A stretch of 64,000 bases of DNA. It comes from Protonemura montana (taxonomy: Eukaryota; Arthropoda; Insecta; Plecoptera; Nemouridae). The first letter of the stretch is position 1, and each line of letters starts with the position of its first letter. A model generated the notes under the pieces. It had not been told where the DNA came from and did no database searches. It saw only the letters and a list, made by a program, of their open reading frames with translations. This document shows, in pieces, positions 10,580-21,539 of the stretch. Location of the stretch: positions 7,341,501-7,405,500 of the forward strand of contig OX387610.1 in NCBI GenBank assembly GCA_947568835.1. Reading direction: 5' to 3'. Position numbers and translations under genes: made by a program.

Positions 10580-10889
10580 CATTACACAAAAACTGTTTAA
10601 ACTGGGTTGTGAATGCTCAGTGAAGAACACATAAATTTCCCAACGTTTCGTAACTTGTACCTGTTACTTTAACAAGGGTAAAAACAGTCCTGACAATTTG
10701 CATTTTTTTGTTTCTTTGGTTTTTGAAAAATTGTCAGGACTAATTTTACTCTTGATAAAAGTAACAGGAACAAGTCACGAAACGCTGAAAAATTAAATCG
10801 TTCTTCGCTTCGCATTCAAAATCAAGTTTAATTACTGTTTTGTCAAAACTAGAGCTAAGGTGTGGTAAAGTAGACATGTGTCTAAAAAC
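10580..10889. mobile_element. Foldback MITE-like element, copy 2
   Basis: Inverted halves around about 10712: AACGTTTCGTAACTTGTACC with AAGGGTAAAAACAGTCCTGA on the left, and the complementary TCAGGACTAATTTTACTCTT and ACAAGTCACGAAACGCT on the right. It is the same family as 9075-9530 but shorter. The outer right end GACATGTGTCTAAAAAC matches that of copy 1. Confidence 0.75.
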
Positions 10890-11629
10890 CGTAATAATTT
10901 TTTTACTCGTTCATTTACTCGAGACAAAATCGACACAGAGAAGGATTTTATTTTTAACTATTGAACAAAGTTTTGATAAAATTAATGTATTTTCGTTGAA
11001 ATTTCATAGCGTGTTTTATAGTTTTAGCTTTATCGTTACCATGCTGTTCTGACTTGTGTTAACAATATACAATAAAACCACCAATCTCTCCAATATCTAC
11101 AACATAAAGCGGAAATAAGAAGAACAAATAGAATTCAATTCAATACGTGATGTCAGAACCTTCCATCTTTATTCCAGTCTTCGAGGCTAATTAATCGACC
11201 CAGTATACAAGAGTAAATGTGACCCACTGAGAAGCAATTTCAATCTCCCTCGCCCGCTTTCCACCCACCAAGTACCAAGCCAGGCAAACGCCCTCAGGGA
11301 GGGTAGCCGTCGTGCCAGGAATACCCAAGCCAGCGCCTCAACCCTGATCACCCGACGCAAAGTGAGCACGGCCGTTCATTAGGTTGTGAATTGCTTATCG
11401 TCGATTACCCAGTGCCTTTTGATTAACATGCGTAATGGTAGTTTGAATCAAGCGATAATTAGCCGACCTGCAAAGACTGGCACTGCAAGGGAATAAAGCG
11501 ATTAGGCCCGGCAAGAGCACCTGACCAAAGATACTGACTAAAGATACTAAATTGTAACCTTCCGTTTTACCGTCTAGACTCACTACCATCTTGAGACGGG
11601 TACAGCTAGCCAAGCCTTGAGCTAGACAG
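10890..11629. other. No gene recognised
   Basis: AT-rich up to about 11150, then a C+G-richer stretch (11220-11390) without a convincing open frame or splice signals. Small open frames on both strands lack family resemblance. Confidence 0.45.
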
Positions 11630-12215
11630 AAGCATAGACTTAGAAACGTTTAGCAACCATGCCTTGAGCTGGGTAACAGCATGGGCTGCAGCCTGCACGC
11701 TTTGCTTGAGCTGGACAACAGCATGGACTGTAAGCTTTGAAACATTTGGCAAGTTATGCTATGGGCTTGGCAACAGCACGGGCTGCAAGCTTTGAATGAT
11801 TTGGCAAGTCATGCCTTGACCTGAACAACAGCCTGGGCTGGAAGCTTTGAAATGTATGGCAAGCCATGCCTTGAGCTGGATAACAGCATGGACTGCAAGC
11901 TTTGAAACGTTTGGCAAGTTATGCTATGGGCTGGACAACAGCACGGGCTGCAAGCTTTGAATGATTTGGCAAGTCATGCCTTGACCTGAACAACAGCCAG
12001 GGCTGGAAGCTTTGAAATGTATAGCTAGCCATGCCTTGAGCTGGACAACAGCAGGGGCTGCAAGCTTTGAAATTTTTGGCAAGCCATGCCTTAAGCTGGA
12101 TAACAGCATGGGTTGCAAGCTTTGAAACGTTTGGCAAGCCCTGCCATGAGCTGGACTACAGAATGGGCTGTAAACTTTGAAATGTTTGGCAAACTATACC
12201 TTGAGTTGGTATCAG
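11630..12215. repeat. Minisatellite, about 58-bp unit, with three-unit higher order
   Basis: About ten head-to-tail units of 57-58 bases, each containing GCAAGCTTTGAAA, TTGGCAAG and CTTGAGCTGGACAACAGCA or variants. Units at 11728-11900 and 11902-12070 match as a block of three variant units, so copying occurred in groups of three (about 174 bases). Apparent minus-strand open frames here are by-products of the repeat, not genes. Confidence 0.9.
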
Positions 12216-12654
12216 GTCGTGACCTTTTGCCAGGTATTTCTGATTTTCTCTGTCGCAAATGTTTGACTTCAAATGCATTATCTTGCATGGAGGTCAAGTT
12301 CTCTAACTTCGTTATGAAAACAGAACAGTCGTTCGGCGTGTCACGAGGTTTGAAACGACCATATCAGAGTCTCGCACGTTTTTAATCTCAACCGTACCAA
12401 CGAAAAAAAAATGCAATGATAGGTTCCAGGTTCGTATCCCAGTTCGGGTGCATATTTTTCCAGTCTATGTCCCCTTCCAACCATCGCTTGCTGGTTTCAG
12501 CTCCCTAGTAGAATCACAAGAAAAACCAAAAAAACCTGCGATAATAAAAACGCAGACATAAGAGTTGGCCTTTCATATACCAGAATACCTTGTAATTAAA
12601 CTAAAACTAATAATGTTTTAAGAAGACACCTATAAAATATGAACATCCGTAAAA
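12216..12654. other. No gene recognised
   Basis: Unique-looking sequence. A GGTTCGTATCCCAGTTCGGG stretch near 12429 could be a B-box remnant of a tRNA-headed element, but no A box precedes it. Confidence 0.4.
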
Positions 12655-12860
12655 TTAACACTGCACTAGGTCAGGTGTTGAATGGGTGATCACCAAACAC
12701 ACAGTTTGTTCTGTTCAGTCAGTTCTGTTCAGGAAAAAGTTTGAAGGGATTGAAGTTCAACAATACTCCTGGGCTAGGCGTTGGATGGGTGACCATTTCA
12801 CACACGGCCAGTTCTTTTCAGTAGAGAGATTGGATTGTGGTTTAAGGTACCTCGTAGCGT
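12655..12860 (+). mobile_element. 5S-derived SINE, two partial heads
   Basis: Two 5S-like heads in tandem, each with a GGTCAGGTGTTGAATGGGTGA-like block (12670 and 12775), with CAGTTCTGTTC links between and after. The body is truncated. Confidence 0.7.
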
Positions 12861-12929
12861 AATTCTCTTGTCTTAATGTTGATAAGCCTATTGTCAAGAG
12901 ATGGGTTGAATTATCTTTTTATCATCGAA

Positions 12930-13305
12930 AAGTTGTACCATGCACAACGCTGAGTCATAAGATTGATTGATTCGTGGAGTTGAACGACGCACTGTTTTGA
13001 TAACGGGCCCAGCGGCACTGGTCTAGTGGCGTCGGTGAATAAGTGGTTAAGATGAGGATGAATATGAACATAACCTAGACTAGAAGGAAGGACGGGAAAC
13101 TCGGTGCCGACAGGTAGCCTACTCCTGTCGAAGAGCATCAAGGGGACCAGCGGCTTAACGTCCCTTCCGAGGGAAGGTAAAACGCGAACAGCAAGATTCC
13201 ATGTAGTCAAGAGGTTGATAATCAAAGCGAATAAAGTTTCATCCTTCATCGAATACTAACTTTCATCCCGCCAACCTCTCTCCCGAATAGAACAACGCTG
13301 CGTCG
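12930..13305 (-). mobile_element. 5S-derived SINE, body with little head
   Basis: Minus-strand copy of the SINE body: from GGGAGAGAGGTTGGCGGG near 13280, through the CCTCTTGACTAC and TTCGACAGGAGTAGG blocks, to the terminal TTCAACTCCACGAATCAATC near 12965. The 5S head is almost gone. A 112-codon open frame on this strand is within the SINE and is not a gene. Confidence 0.75.
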
Positions 13306-13698
13306 CCATATCATTATTATTTAACTCGTAGTTTTACTATTTTTGTAAATTATTTAAAATGATTGGATCGATTCTGAAAAAAACATTCTAGCTGATGTCG
13401 AGCCAAAGTTTTTGGACAGAAGAGAGCCATTTTATCTGACGTGGAAGTGTTTCACCCCGAGAATTTTATTCTAGGAATCCGGGTGATTTTGTTGCTACTT
13501 GGAATCGACTCGAGACACATCCATAGTTGTATTGAACAGCTCGGCTTTTAACCAAAAGTTGGGGATGCCGTCCCTTACGCGGCAAACTGTTAGGGGTCTT
13601 AAATTATTCGAAAAAGTCTGAAAAAAAACTATGCGTAGAAAAAGTCTGTGGTCATGGCTGCTTCTATATTGTCTGTATGTAATTAACGTTTGGTGTCT
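13306..13698. other. No gene recognised
   Basis: Intergenic sequence without coding or repeat signatures that I can identify. Confidence 0.4.
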
Positions 13699-13765
13699 AT
13701 ATGAAATCTTATTTAAATTGCAAGCACTTGCATTGCGCGGGGTATTTTAAGCATATTTATAACAC
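13699..13765 (-). mobile_element. Tail fragment of tRNA-headed element
   Basis: Reverse complement of the family tail: AACACT, AATACCCCGCGCAATGCAAG, then TTTAAATAAGATTTCA. It directly precedes LINE debris, so the two insertions are adjacent or nested. Confidence 0.6.
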
Positions 13766-14165
13766 TAGAAACAAACACTTACCAACCAGCAAGCAGCACA
13801 GAACAACTTTATAGGAAACTGGACTACGCTGTAATGGTGTTCAATTATACAACGCGCTACCAAAGGAGCTACAGAAAAACCAAAAATGTAGATACTTTTA
13901 TATATCATGTAAAACGTGATTGTCTGGAGAAAGAGTTGTACCATATTGATGAATTCCATAGGAAATTGATCTAGACTGTTATTAACCTGTAAATGTACAT
14001 GACGAAACATAACATTGTATTTAAATGTATACCGTTAATGTAATAGTAAATGTAGTAGTATATAAATGTTAATGTAGTAAATGTAATAGTAAAAGTTAAT
14101 GTAAATGTGTAATAGCTAGGAAGCTAGCTAGAATTACTGGAAGCTATTATTATTATTTTTATTCT
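13766..14165 (+). mobile_element. LINE 3' fragment (end of RT ORF plus repetitive tail)
   Basis: A frameshifted copy of the extreme C-terminus of a non-LTR retrotransposon ORF. One frame reads GVQLYNALPKELQKN, and the next frame gives DTFIYHVKRD...LYHIDEF. These parallel the ends of the ORFs at 53426-55528 (LYNALPSELKE...FYTIDEF) and 43284-43658 (LFNALPMAIK...IKEF). A tail of repeated TAATGTAAATG-like motifs and (ATT)n follows. Inactive. Confidence 0.65.
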
Positions 14166-14169
14166 TATT

Positions 14170-14350
14170 TTGTTATTATTAACACTACTACCGTCTCGAA
14201 AAGTGATGCCCAAACTCCTTGGAGATCCGTCATTCTCATCAAATACACTAAAATCGTCTCAAAAAGCATGTGTACAAGTAGTTCAATGGGTGGAGATCTA
14301 ACACCCGCGATAGGTGGAGATCGGGATTCGAGTCCCATCAAAAGTCTGGC
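14170..14350 (+). mobile_element. tRNA-headed element with inverted flank
   Basis: It begins with TTATTAACACTACTACCGTCTC and GATGCCCAAAC, the reverse complement of the family's right tail. It continues through CAAATACACTAAAATCGTCTC to the tRNA-like head (AGTAGTTCAATGGG, GGGATTCGAGTCCC). An 8-9 base insertion in the A-box loop and loss of the 3' tail make it degenerate. Confidence 0.7.
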
Positions 14351-14392
14351 CGATTGGGTCTCTGCTAGCATATGGGTTTGAAAGACCCTACA

Positions 14393-14640
14393 CCAACACT
14401 GCACTGGATCAGGTGCTGGATGGGTGATTGCCAAGCACACGGCCAGTTCTGTTCATGGATTTCATGGATTTTTGGATGAATCCTATTGTTCGAGTTGTAC
14501 CATTCTTAGGAATGGGCCTTGGCTACGTGCCGGCACCTGTTTACCTCTTCTCAATTCTACACTAGTTAATCGTCATCCTGATCATCACCCATTCATTCCC
14601 CAACGCCAGTAGATTAGTAAACATCACAATTACAAATCAA
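14393..14640 (+). mobile_element. 5S-derived SINE, body internally shortened
   Basis: Head AACACTGCACTGGATCAGG with GGATGGGTGATTGCC, link CAGTTCTGTTCATGG, then a body with AGTTGTACCATTCTTAGGAA and CATCACCCATTCATTCCCCA and an A/T-rich end. The stretch between link and TGGAT-like block is shorter than in the full copy at 20120. Confidence 0.8.
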
Positions 14641-16700
14641 TCAATTAATTGATCTCTTATCAATCGTCTTAAGGCTCTAGATCCCTGGCAAGGCTTTTGC
14701 TTTTCGAGATTTTGATTGACAGGGGGTGTGAAATTTAAGCTCAAAGGGGCTGGACTTTTTGCTTGTCACGTGACTGCAAATTTTAGCGCGCCGTAAGGCA
14801 CGGGCACGGGCGAATGCTACCTGTTCCCAAACAGACCTTTCCGAGCAAACGAACACAATAAAACCTATTTCTCATTTGTTTTACTGTGCTTTTTATTATC
14901 ATTATTATCATTATTATTTAATCATGTGCACCCAGGCACGCAGATGCCGTGAGTGCAGCTCAAATATCCACGGCGTCCTAAGTCGATGAAAGACATCTGT
15001 CAAATGTTAATCTTTGATCTGTCACTCCAAATCTAGTTTTGGCAAAATTATCGATAAGAAACTAATCAAGTGTGTTTGGTTGTTAAAAAACCCTATTAAG
15101 CTTTTGTTTTTTTGGCTCGAAAAAATAAATTAGCCTCGAAAAACAATGTACAAAAAACACTATCACTAACATGTCTTTACAACGCACTTTCAAGTGTCAT
15201 TCGGCCGCCGTCACAAAAAAACTCATACGTGAACTGAAAACATTCCTTCACTTCGACGACGAAGTCGACGGACCATCCGTGTCCACGGGACGGTTTGCTT
15301 TAGAAGCACGCAGCAACTTTTGTTTTTCTACCTAAGTGTGTGTATCACCTAAATGACCTGTACCGAGAAAAACTGTGCTCAGCAGCAGGTACACAAACCC
15401 TCACAAGCAGTCTCACAAGCCAAAGCAAGAGATTGACAGCAGGAGGCGGGGTTTAGAATCTGAAAGATAAGTTGCCTATCTCGCACAACACAGGGGTTGC
15501 GAGCAGAGCCAAAATATCGAAAATGTAGACTATATTTTTGACCGGTTTAACGGCAAGGCTGTTCAAGATAGACCATATTAACCAGCGGCAATATTGTAGC
15601 TAAAGGATGAAATTTGGTCGGTAGCATGGCCGATTTTTCAATTTCCTTTTAGTTTTTATTTATTAAAGACCGCAAAACTACCAAATATTCCACTTTTTTA
15701 ACTTAATTAACGCCCCTTCGTGCCAAAAAAATCCAAAATTAATCATGCTACAGACCTTCCTCAATCCTTTATCAACAACTTTCTTTTTACCATGTGAGGC
15801 TATCTCTTACGGTTTAGTCACAAAAACGGTCAAAAAATAGGTCTGCTATGGGAGATTGTCTAGGGGGATCTAGGGCCTTAAGATGACGTTACCGTACCTT
15901 GCACGGTGAGGTGCATGTCACTCAGCATGACGTCACTAGTTCGACACTGATCACTTTGAAATCACACGAAAACCGCCCTCACCAACCCGGGCTAGGAGGG
16001 GCAGTTTTATTTTTTTTATTTATTTTTTTTTCTATTTTAAAATCACTGTTTATTTACTAACGAAAAACGCAGTGTAACTAGTCGTTAAGCATTGAGCAAC
16101 AAGTTAACAGAATGATAACCTGCTAACAGCTACCGCAATGCCGGTCAGGCCAAGTTACAACGTTTCTTCTCCACGCGGTATGGAGCATACGGGGGCAACA
16201 AATATGACTGTAAATTGATTTTGTCAATTTGATGAATAGAACTGGCTCAAAAACCATTCATAACCATTCATAAAAAATAATTGAAATAAATGTGCTGTCG
16301 AGAAGAACGTCCAATACGAGTTTAAAAAAGGTCCCTCGGAAGTCTCTACGATATACCCAAGCATTATAAGATATCGTGTCGGTGATTTCCACTGTATTTT
16401 CCGACGCACCCCCGCTTCGGAAGGTCAGGGTTTTCTCTGTTTTCGCGACGAAACGTTGACCGTCTCAAGACGCCGTGCACGACACACTGAAATCACGACG
16501 TCGATGTCGAGCCATGCGCACCGAGGGTTGGAGGCGTCGCGACGATAGCGCTCTCTGGCGGCACTCACTCGTGCCTTGCTTCAAGCTAGGCACTTAGCCG
16601 AACGCAGCGGTATAGATATTGGGTTGGTTTAACGAAGCACTGGTTGCATTGGGTCTACAAAGTAGAGTTTAAGTTTAGCATTGGATTTCGAAAATTATAA
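14641..16700. other. No gene recognised
   Basis: Two kilobases without a supported gene. 15860-16000 and 16420-16600 are CpG-rich relative to their surroundings. At 16545-16561, in reverse, CGCCAGAGAGCGCTA resembles a CTCF-type site with at least one core mismatch. No open frame over 62 codons has recognisable content. Confidence 0.4.
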
Positions 16701-16728
16701 TAATTGATGATAACTCCCTACTCCGCTA

Positions 16729-16757
16729 TTCGCTCCGCTCGCCACAAGCGGAGCGAA
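16729..16757. repeat. Perfect 11-bp inverted repeat (hairpin)
   Basis: TTCGCTCCGCT and AGCGGAGCGAA are exact reverse complements separated by seven bases (CGCCACA). The arms are C+G-rich in an AT-rich setting. No T-run follows that would suggest a terminator, and no gene is adjacent. Confidence 0.8.
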
Positions 16758-17829
16758 ATCGTCAATTTTACTTAACTCAGAAAAAAATCAGAATTGAGCG
16801 TCTACGTGTTTTTTTTTCACATTTTTGTTTGTGCTTTACCGGTCAGACGATTGAGACAACTTTTTCTGAGCACATTTTCGTGTTTTTACCCCATGTGTTT
16901 TCCAGAAAAATTTGTCAAATAGTTTTAAATCTATTCAACATTTACAAGCATTTTCAGGTTTTGTACACACTTTTTGGAGTTGTATTACCAAAAGTATTTG
17001 ATATTTTTTCACTAAACTTTGGAAATTTGTGAAACACATCAAAATTATTTGAGGCCGTATGTATTTTTTTCTTTTTTTATCTTATACTATACACAAATGT
17101 TCGGCTTCATTTTGACCGGCTTCACATTCAATGATCCCAAAATATCGCTTCGTTCTTCTTACAAAGCCCTAGTAATAATAAGCCAAGTTTTGTATAAGAC
17201 TAGTATTGCTACCCGGCTTCGCTCGGACCTAGAAATGTTTATCAAACTAATTTTTATTAAACTAACTATTTAACATAAATGTATAAAATGATCTAAAACA
17301 CAAAATGCTGTTCTTGAAAATATCATTTTATTTGAGGACCTACAGGAACACGATATTATTTGTTTCGCCTTTGCTATCTGCCACAAAGTACTAATTGGAT
17401 GGGCCCGTTGTCGTTGCCTCTCTTCTCGTCAGTTTCACCAACGGTTTCACCCAAATTGTATGATCTATTCCGTTTTGAAATGGTTCTAAAAGGAGGAAAC
17501 CATCTAGGCGATAAATATTTTGTTTCAAATTCGATGCAAGACAGATTAGCAACTGTTCCCAGTTTTGAAGTTTTCGATCCTTTTCTAAGATAAGTTTTAA
17601 ACCACTGCTTATGATATTATGATTGGCATATTTCCTTCAAATTCTTTTCTGTGGATACAATCCGAAAATCAATCCAACATTCAAATCAAGCAATCAATTG
17701 CAACAATCTGAAAGTGCAATTACAAACATACATAGATACTCAATTTCAGTTGTATGTATTAGGTATATTATATATATGAAGACAAATAGTGTTTTGCTAA
17801 ATTTTGATTTATGAGCGTAACCAATGAGC
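16758..17829. other. No gene recognised
   Basis: AT-rich intergenic sequence up to the hAT element. Open frames of 60-84 codons are short and of random composition. Confidence 0.4.
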
Positions 17830-17837
17830 GTTGACAT

Positions 17838-19271
17838 CAGTGGCATAACTACCGGCAGGGCAGGCGGGGTGACCGCCCCCGCGCCCAGAGGTTTTTCCCT
17901 GAAATGGGGGCCCACGAGCGATGGGTCGTGGGCCTACCAAAAGAGAAAAAATTTGACGCGTTTCGTACTCAGGCCGGCAGACGAGCCCGTGCCCACGACC
18001 CCGTTAAATTTATTTGTTGTGTTTGGCAAAATAATCTTGAAGTGAATAGTTGCATTTCAAGCACTCTCACTAACCCACTGAGGCAGTGGGACTTGCCTAC
18101 TCCTAGTAATGGTTACATAGTATGTACACTCAACGATAGTACCAACGATAGTACGTTGTTACTGCCGCTGGTTGCGTAGGCTGTAACACACTAACGCTAC
18201 TGCCTTACTCTTTGTCGGCACAAAATACCGCCTTTGCGTTGGTTCTGCGAGTGTGGGTAACTTCTTTTTCCCAATCGTGGGAAAAAATGCTTTTACACAA
18301 TACAGTAAGCAGTCTAGTAAAGTCACTGCACTGGGCTAAGTTGGCTGACGGCAGTCACCGCGGGGACGTCGCGGGGCACAAAAAAGGCATATTAAATGTG
18401 ACAGAACAAGAAAGTGAATAAACTTCCTAAAATCAGCAGCTTTTTCGTGCCTTACTAGTTCGGGTTTTCCGGTATGCAGCGATAGTTTGGCCGTGACAAA
18501 AGAAACCTCTAATAACACTGGAAATTTGTCTGACGTGCACCACGAGAAAATGCAGTAAGAATAGATTAGATTATAAACTTATATATAGCGGGGGGTAATT
18601 AATAATAATCCCAGTTTCAGTTATTCGCAATCAACTTTGACGCAAGGTGTATTGTTTTATTTCCACCATATAAATAAATAATAGTATGCGGTCCCTTGGA
18701 TCTTAAATCTATCATTCTTTCTCAATCTGTCGTCACGAAACATTTCCGGCAATGTTTCCTTGTCACAGGGTCGTCAAAGGGTCCATGTCGTACTTCAGGG
18801 CATTTTCCGACTTGAACTGAGTTCAAGCTTCTATGAAACAAAATACAGAGTGCGGCTTGGCTATGCACCTGTGATGTCGCAATTGTCAACCGTGTTGGCT
18901 ATTTGCTGACAGAAAAGAAGACAATTAGCTGTTTAGATAAAGGGAAGCTACCCCCTGGGCAAATGTAATTCGTGACTGGAAACATCTATTCGTCACTTTT
19001 CACCTTGGATCGCTTTCAATGATCCCGGTTAATTACTAAATCGCAAGAATTATTTATTTCTAGTAATCAAAATTTGTTGAGTATCTTTTTCAGCACTCGC
19101 AAGTGAACGTTGAAATGTGTGCGATACAGAAATATTAGAATTGGTAATTTTTATCAGACCCCTTCCTTTGCGGTGGGAGGGGGGGGGGGGGGGGGGGAGC
19201 AAGGAGAGGGGTGCCCAACAAAAAATCTTGCCCCCGGGCCCAGGCCCCAGGTATACCTAGTTACGCCACTG
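17838..19271. mobile_element. hAT-type DNA transposon, non-autonomous, with intact TSD
   Basis: The element starts CAGTGGCATAACTA and ends TAGTTACGCCACTG, giving 14-base terminal inverted repeats with one mismatch. It is flanked on both sides by GTTGACAT (17830-17837 and 19272-19279), the 8-bp target duplication typical of hAT insertion. At 1434 bp it has no open frame over about 91 codons and no recognisable transposase. A run of 17 G (19181-19197) lies near the right end, and the outer 60 bases of both ends are C+G-rich. The exact TSD argues for fairly recent insertion. Confidence 0.88.
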
Positions 19272-19279
19272 GTTGACAT

Positions 19280-20119
19280 AACCTAGAATTGCCATGATTA
19301 CGTCACAATATTTAGCACAATATCCAAAATACAATCCATCGTCAGTCACAAATGGCGTGTTCAGATTTTGAGGAGAGTGACCATGGTGATGACAAATTTA
19401 ATTAGCTACAGAACTTTTAACTTCTGACGTAACTTTTTACTTAAACAACTTAATTCATGGGGGTAAATCTTAAACTTTGATATGTGGATGTAGTCCCGGA
19501 ATAAATATCAGCACTTTCGAAACATTTTATTTTTGATACAAATTTTGTCTTACACTTGCTACACACCTGTGGCTTTTAACGACAAACTGGCAACCTGGCA
19601 ATATAGTAGTTCTCATGACGGTCGTCAAGTACGTTATATTTGAAACGCGTAGGCCCGTGGTTCTCAACCTTTTTGCTATCACGATCCACCTAACAAATTT
19701 ATTCCATTTATTTTCTCTTTATTAATCAGTTTTTAAAACATCAAAATATGTATAAACGTTGTCAAAAAAGTACCAGAGTACAAAGCACATTAATTGCTGT
19801 TTAAATACATTATTTATTTAAAAAAAAAATTATTAATTAGGTATGAAGAGATGTATTGTCACGAGTCACGACGATCAGTGGTCTAGACCCGTTTATTTCT
19901 GTAAAAAAAAAGGTTTCACGAATACCGTGGGTTATGCCGTTTTGTTACATGATCATTTGCAAACATTATGTACTCGTCATACCTGTCCATCGATTTGCAA
20001 TCAGTGTGAGCCTCGAGCCTGGCAATTTCCGGTGAGTTTGATACGGTGCGCTATTTGTCCTTGCGATTCAAAGGGGTATCACGAACGAGCGTGTCACCGA
20101 TCGGTTTGGCATTTTGGAA
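19280..20119. other. No gene; possible hAT-end remnant
   Basis: Around 19656, CGTGGTTCTCAACCTTTTTG resembles the end of a common hAT element class, but I see no partner end. An open frame starting at 19843 runs into the 5S SINE and is not supported as a gene. Confidence 0.4.
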
Positions 20120-20555
20120 ACACCGGTTCTCCTTATATCACCGAAGTTAAGCAACACCCTGTTGGGTCAGGTATTGGATAGGTGACCATCATACACATGA
20201 ACAGTTCTGTTCGGGAGAGAGGTTAGAGCGATGAAAGTTAGTACAGCAACTTCATTCGCCTTGCTTATCAACCTCTCGACAGCATGGATTTGTGTAGGAA
20301 TCCTGTTGTTCGCGTTGTATCGTCCTGCGGAAGGGATGCTAAGCCGGTGTTCCCCTTGGTGCTCTTCGACAGGAGTAAAGTAGGCTACGTGCCGGTACCG
20401 GGTTTCCCCTCCTCCCTTCTAAGCTAGGTTATAGGTTCATCATCATTCTCATCATCGTCCACTCATTCACCGACGTCAATGGTCATTAGACCAGTGCCGC
20501 ATGGCCAGATGTCAAAACAGTGCATCGTTAAACACCACAAATAAATAAATCTAAG
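20120..20555 (+). mobile_element. 5S-derived SINE, most complete copy
   Basis: The head spans CACCGGTTCTCC, ATCACCGAAGTTAAGCAACA and GTATTGGATAGGTGACCATC, closely following 5S rRNA. Then come CAGTTCTGTTCGGGAGAGAG, a body with CTTGGTGCTCTTCGACAGGA and CTACGTGCCGGTACC, a TCATCATCATTCTCATCATC-type tract, CAGTGCCGCATGGCCAGATG, and a TAAA-rich end. This is the best local reference for the family, at about 435 bases. Confidence 0.9.
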
Positions 20556-21539
20556 GGGTGATTAAAAATGGCGCCTGGTACAAACTTACGAAGTCATCAT
20601 GGCCCTTTCGTTTTACTCATAAAACCACGAATTTCATGTTAAAACTGCGCTGTTTATATTTTCTGAGTAATGTTTTTATTTAATAATTTGCTTAGGATTT
20701 AATGTCTGTATTTTGGGAGAGTTTCTGCGTCGTTTCTATCACCGCATCACATCATGTGACTAGTTGCTGATTTGACGCTGAAGTTACATTTCAAGCCAAT
20801 CTCTTTGCACGTTCTTTGCACAAAGGCAATTTTCAAACTATGTAGCTAGATTTTTGGCAGTGGTTCATTTTTGCTTTAGTTGCTGAAAGGTGGGTTGCTG
20901 ATCCTAACTGGTTGTTTTGCCTGTGTTATTAGTATGGGAGTGTGACTCTGTGTTTTTTATTCGGTATCGACTTCCATATGCTCACCCATGTATTTAATTT
21001 TACTGTACACATATCTTTGTACACATACACAATAATTGTAATTTTTTTCTAGGTTAGACTTTCTAACCTTCAAAGCTATTTCAATGCTTCCTTTTATTGT
21101 ATACTGATTTGAGTGCCGGTATTTTTGGAAGTAAAATCTGAATGTGTAATTGTCTATGCAACATAATGTACCTGAAATCTCTACTTTCGATCTGAAGGTA
21201 GTTGTACAGACACCTTACCTACCATGCTGATTTTTGCTGTGTAATGACAGTAACAAAAAGATCATAGTAGGAGAACCCTTAAATGTGCTCAAGATTAATC
21301 ATGAATCTATTTTCCAGGGTTATCCACTGAGTGATATCTGTAACTAAAACAATCATTGGACGTAGAAAGTTTCACAGAAAGGATGAAGACGAGCAATAAC
21401 AGAAGTTTTTTTTTTTGTGCTGGTTGCACCAAACAGTGAAGTAAAAAATAGCAAACTGTGCATCTCGGTACAAACTAAGATAAATAAGGTGGTATAAAGT
21501 ATTAATTGCGACAAACCAGTTAATTATTATTTGGTACGT
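20556..21539. other. No gene recognised
   Basis: AT-rich intergenic sequence with no exon that matches the transporter cluster and no recognisable repeat. It ends where homology to intron 6 of copies A and B begins. Confidence 0.4.

Noticed and set aside
11919-12297. Minus-strand ORFs with repeated CCxAQGM-like motifs
   Set aside because: They are translations of the 58-bp minisatellite, whose unit length and indels give accidental periodic peptides.
12911-13249. 112-codon minus-strand ORF
   Set aside because: Lies wholly in a 5S-derived SINE body.
19650-19690. Second hAT element end
   Set aside because: GTGGTTCTCAACCTTTTTG resembles a hAT terminus, but no inverted partner or target duplication was found.
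19843-20181. 112-codon cysteine-rich plus-strand ORF
   Set aside because: Its last third is the 5S SINE head, and the cysteine spacing matches no zinc-binding or secreted family I know. No splice or homologous support.
20120-20200. 5S rRNA gene
   Set aside because: Only part of 5S is present, fused to a SINE body found repeatedly in the window.
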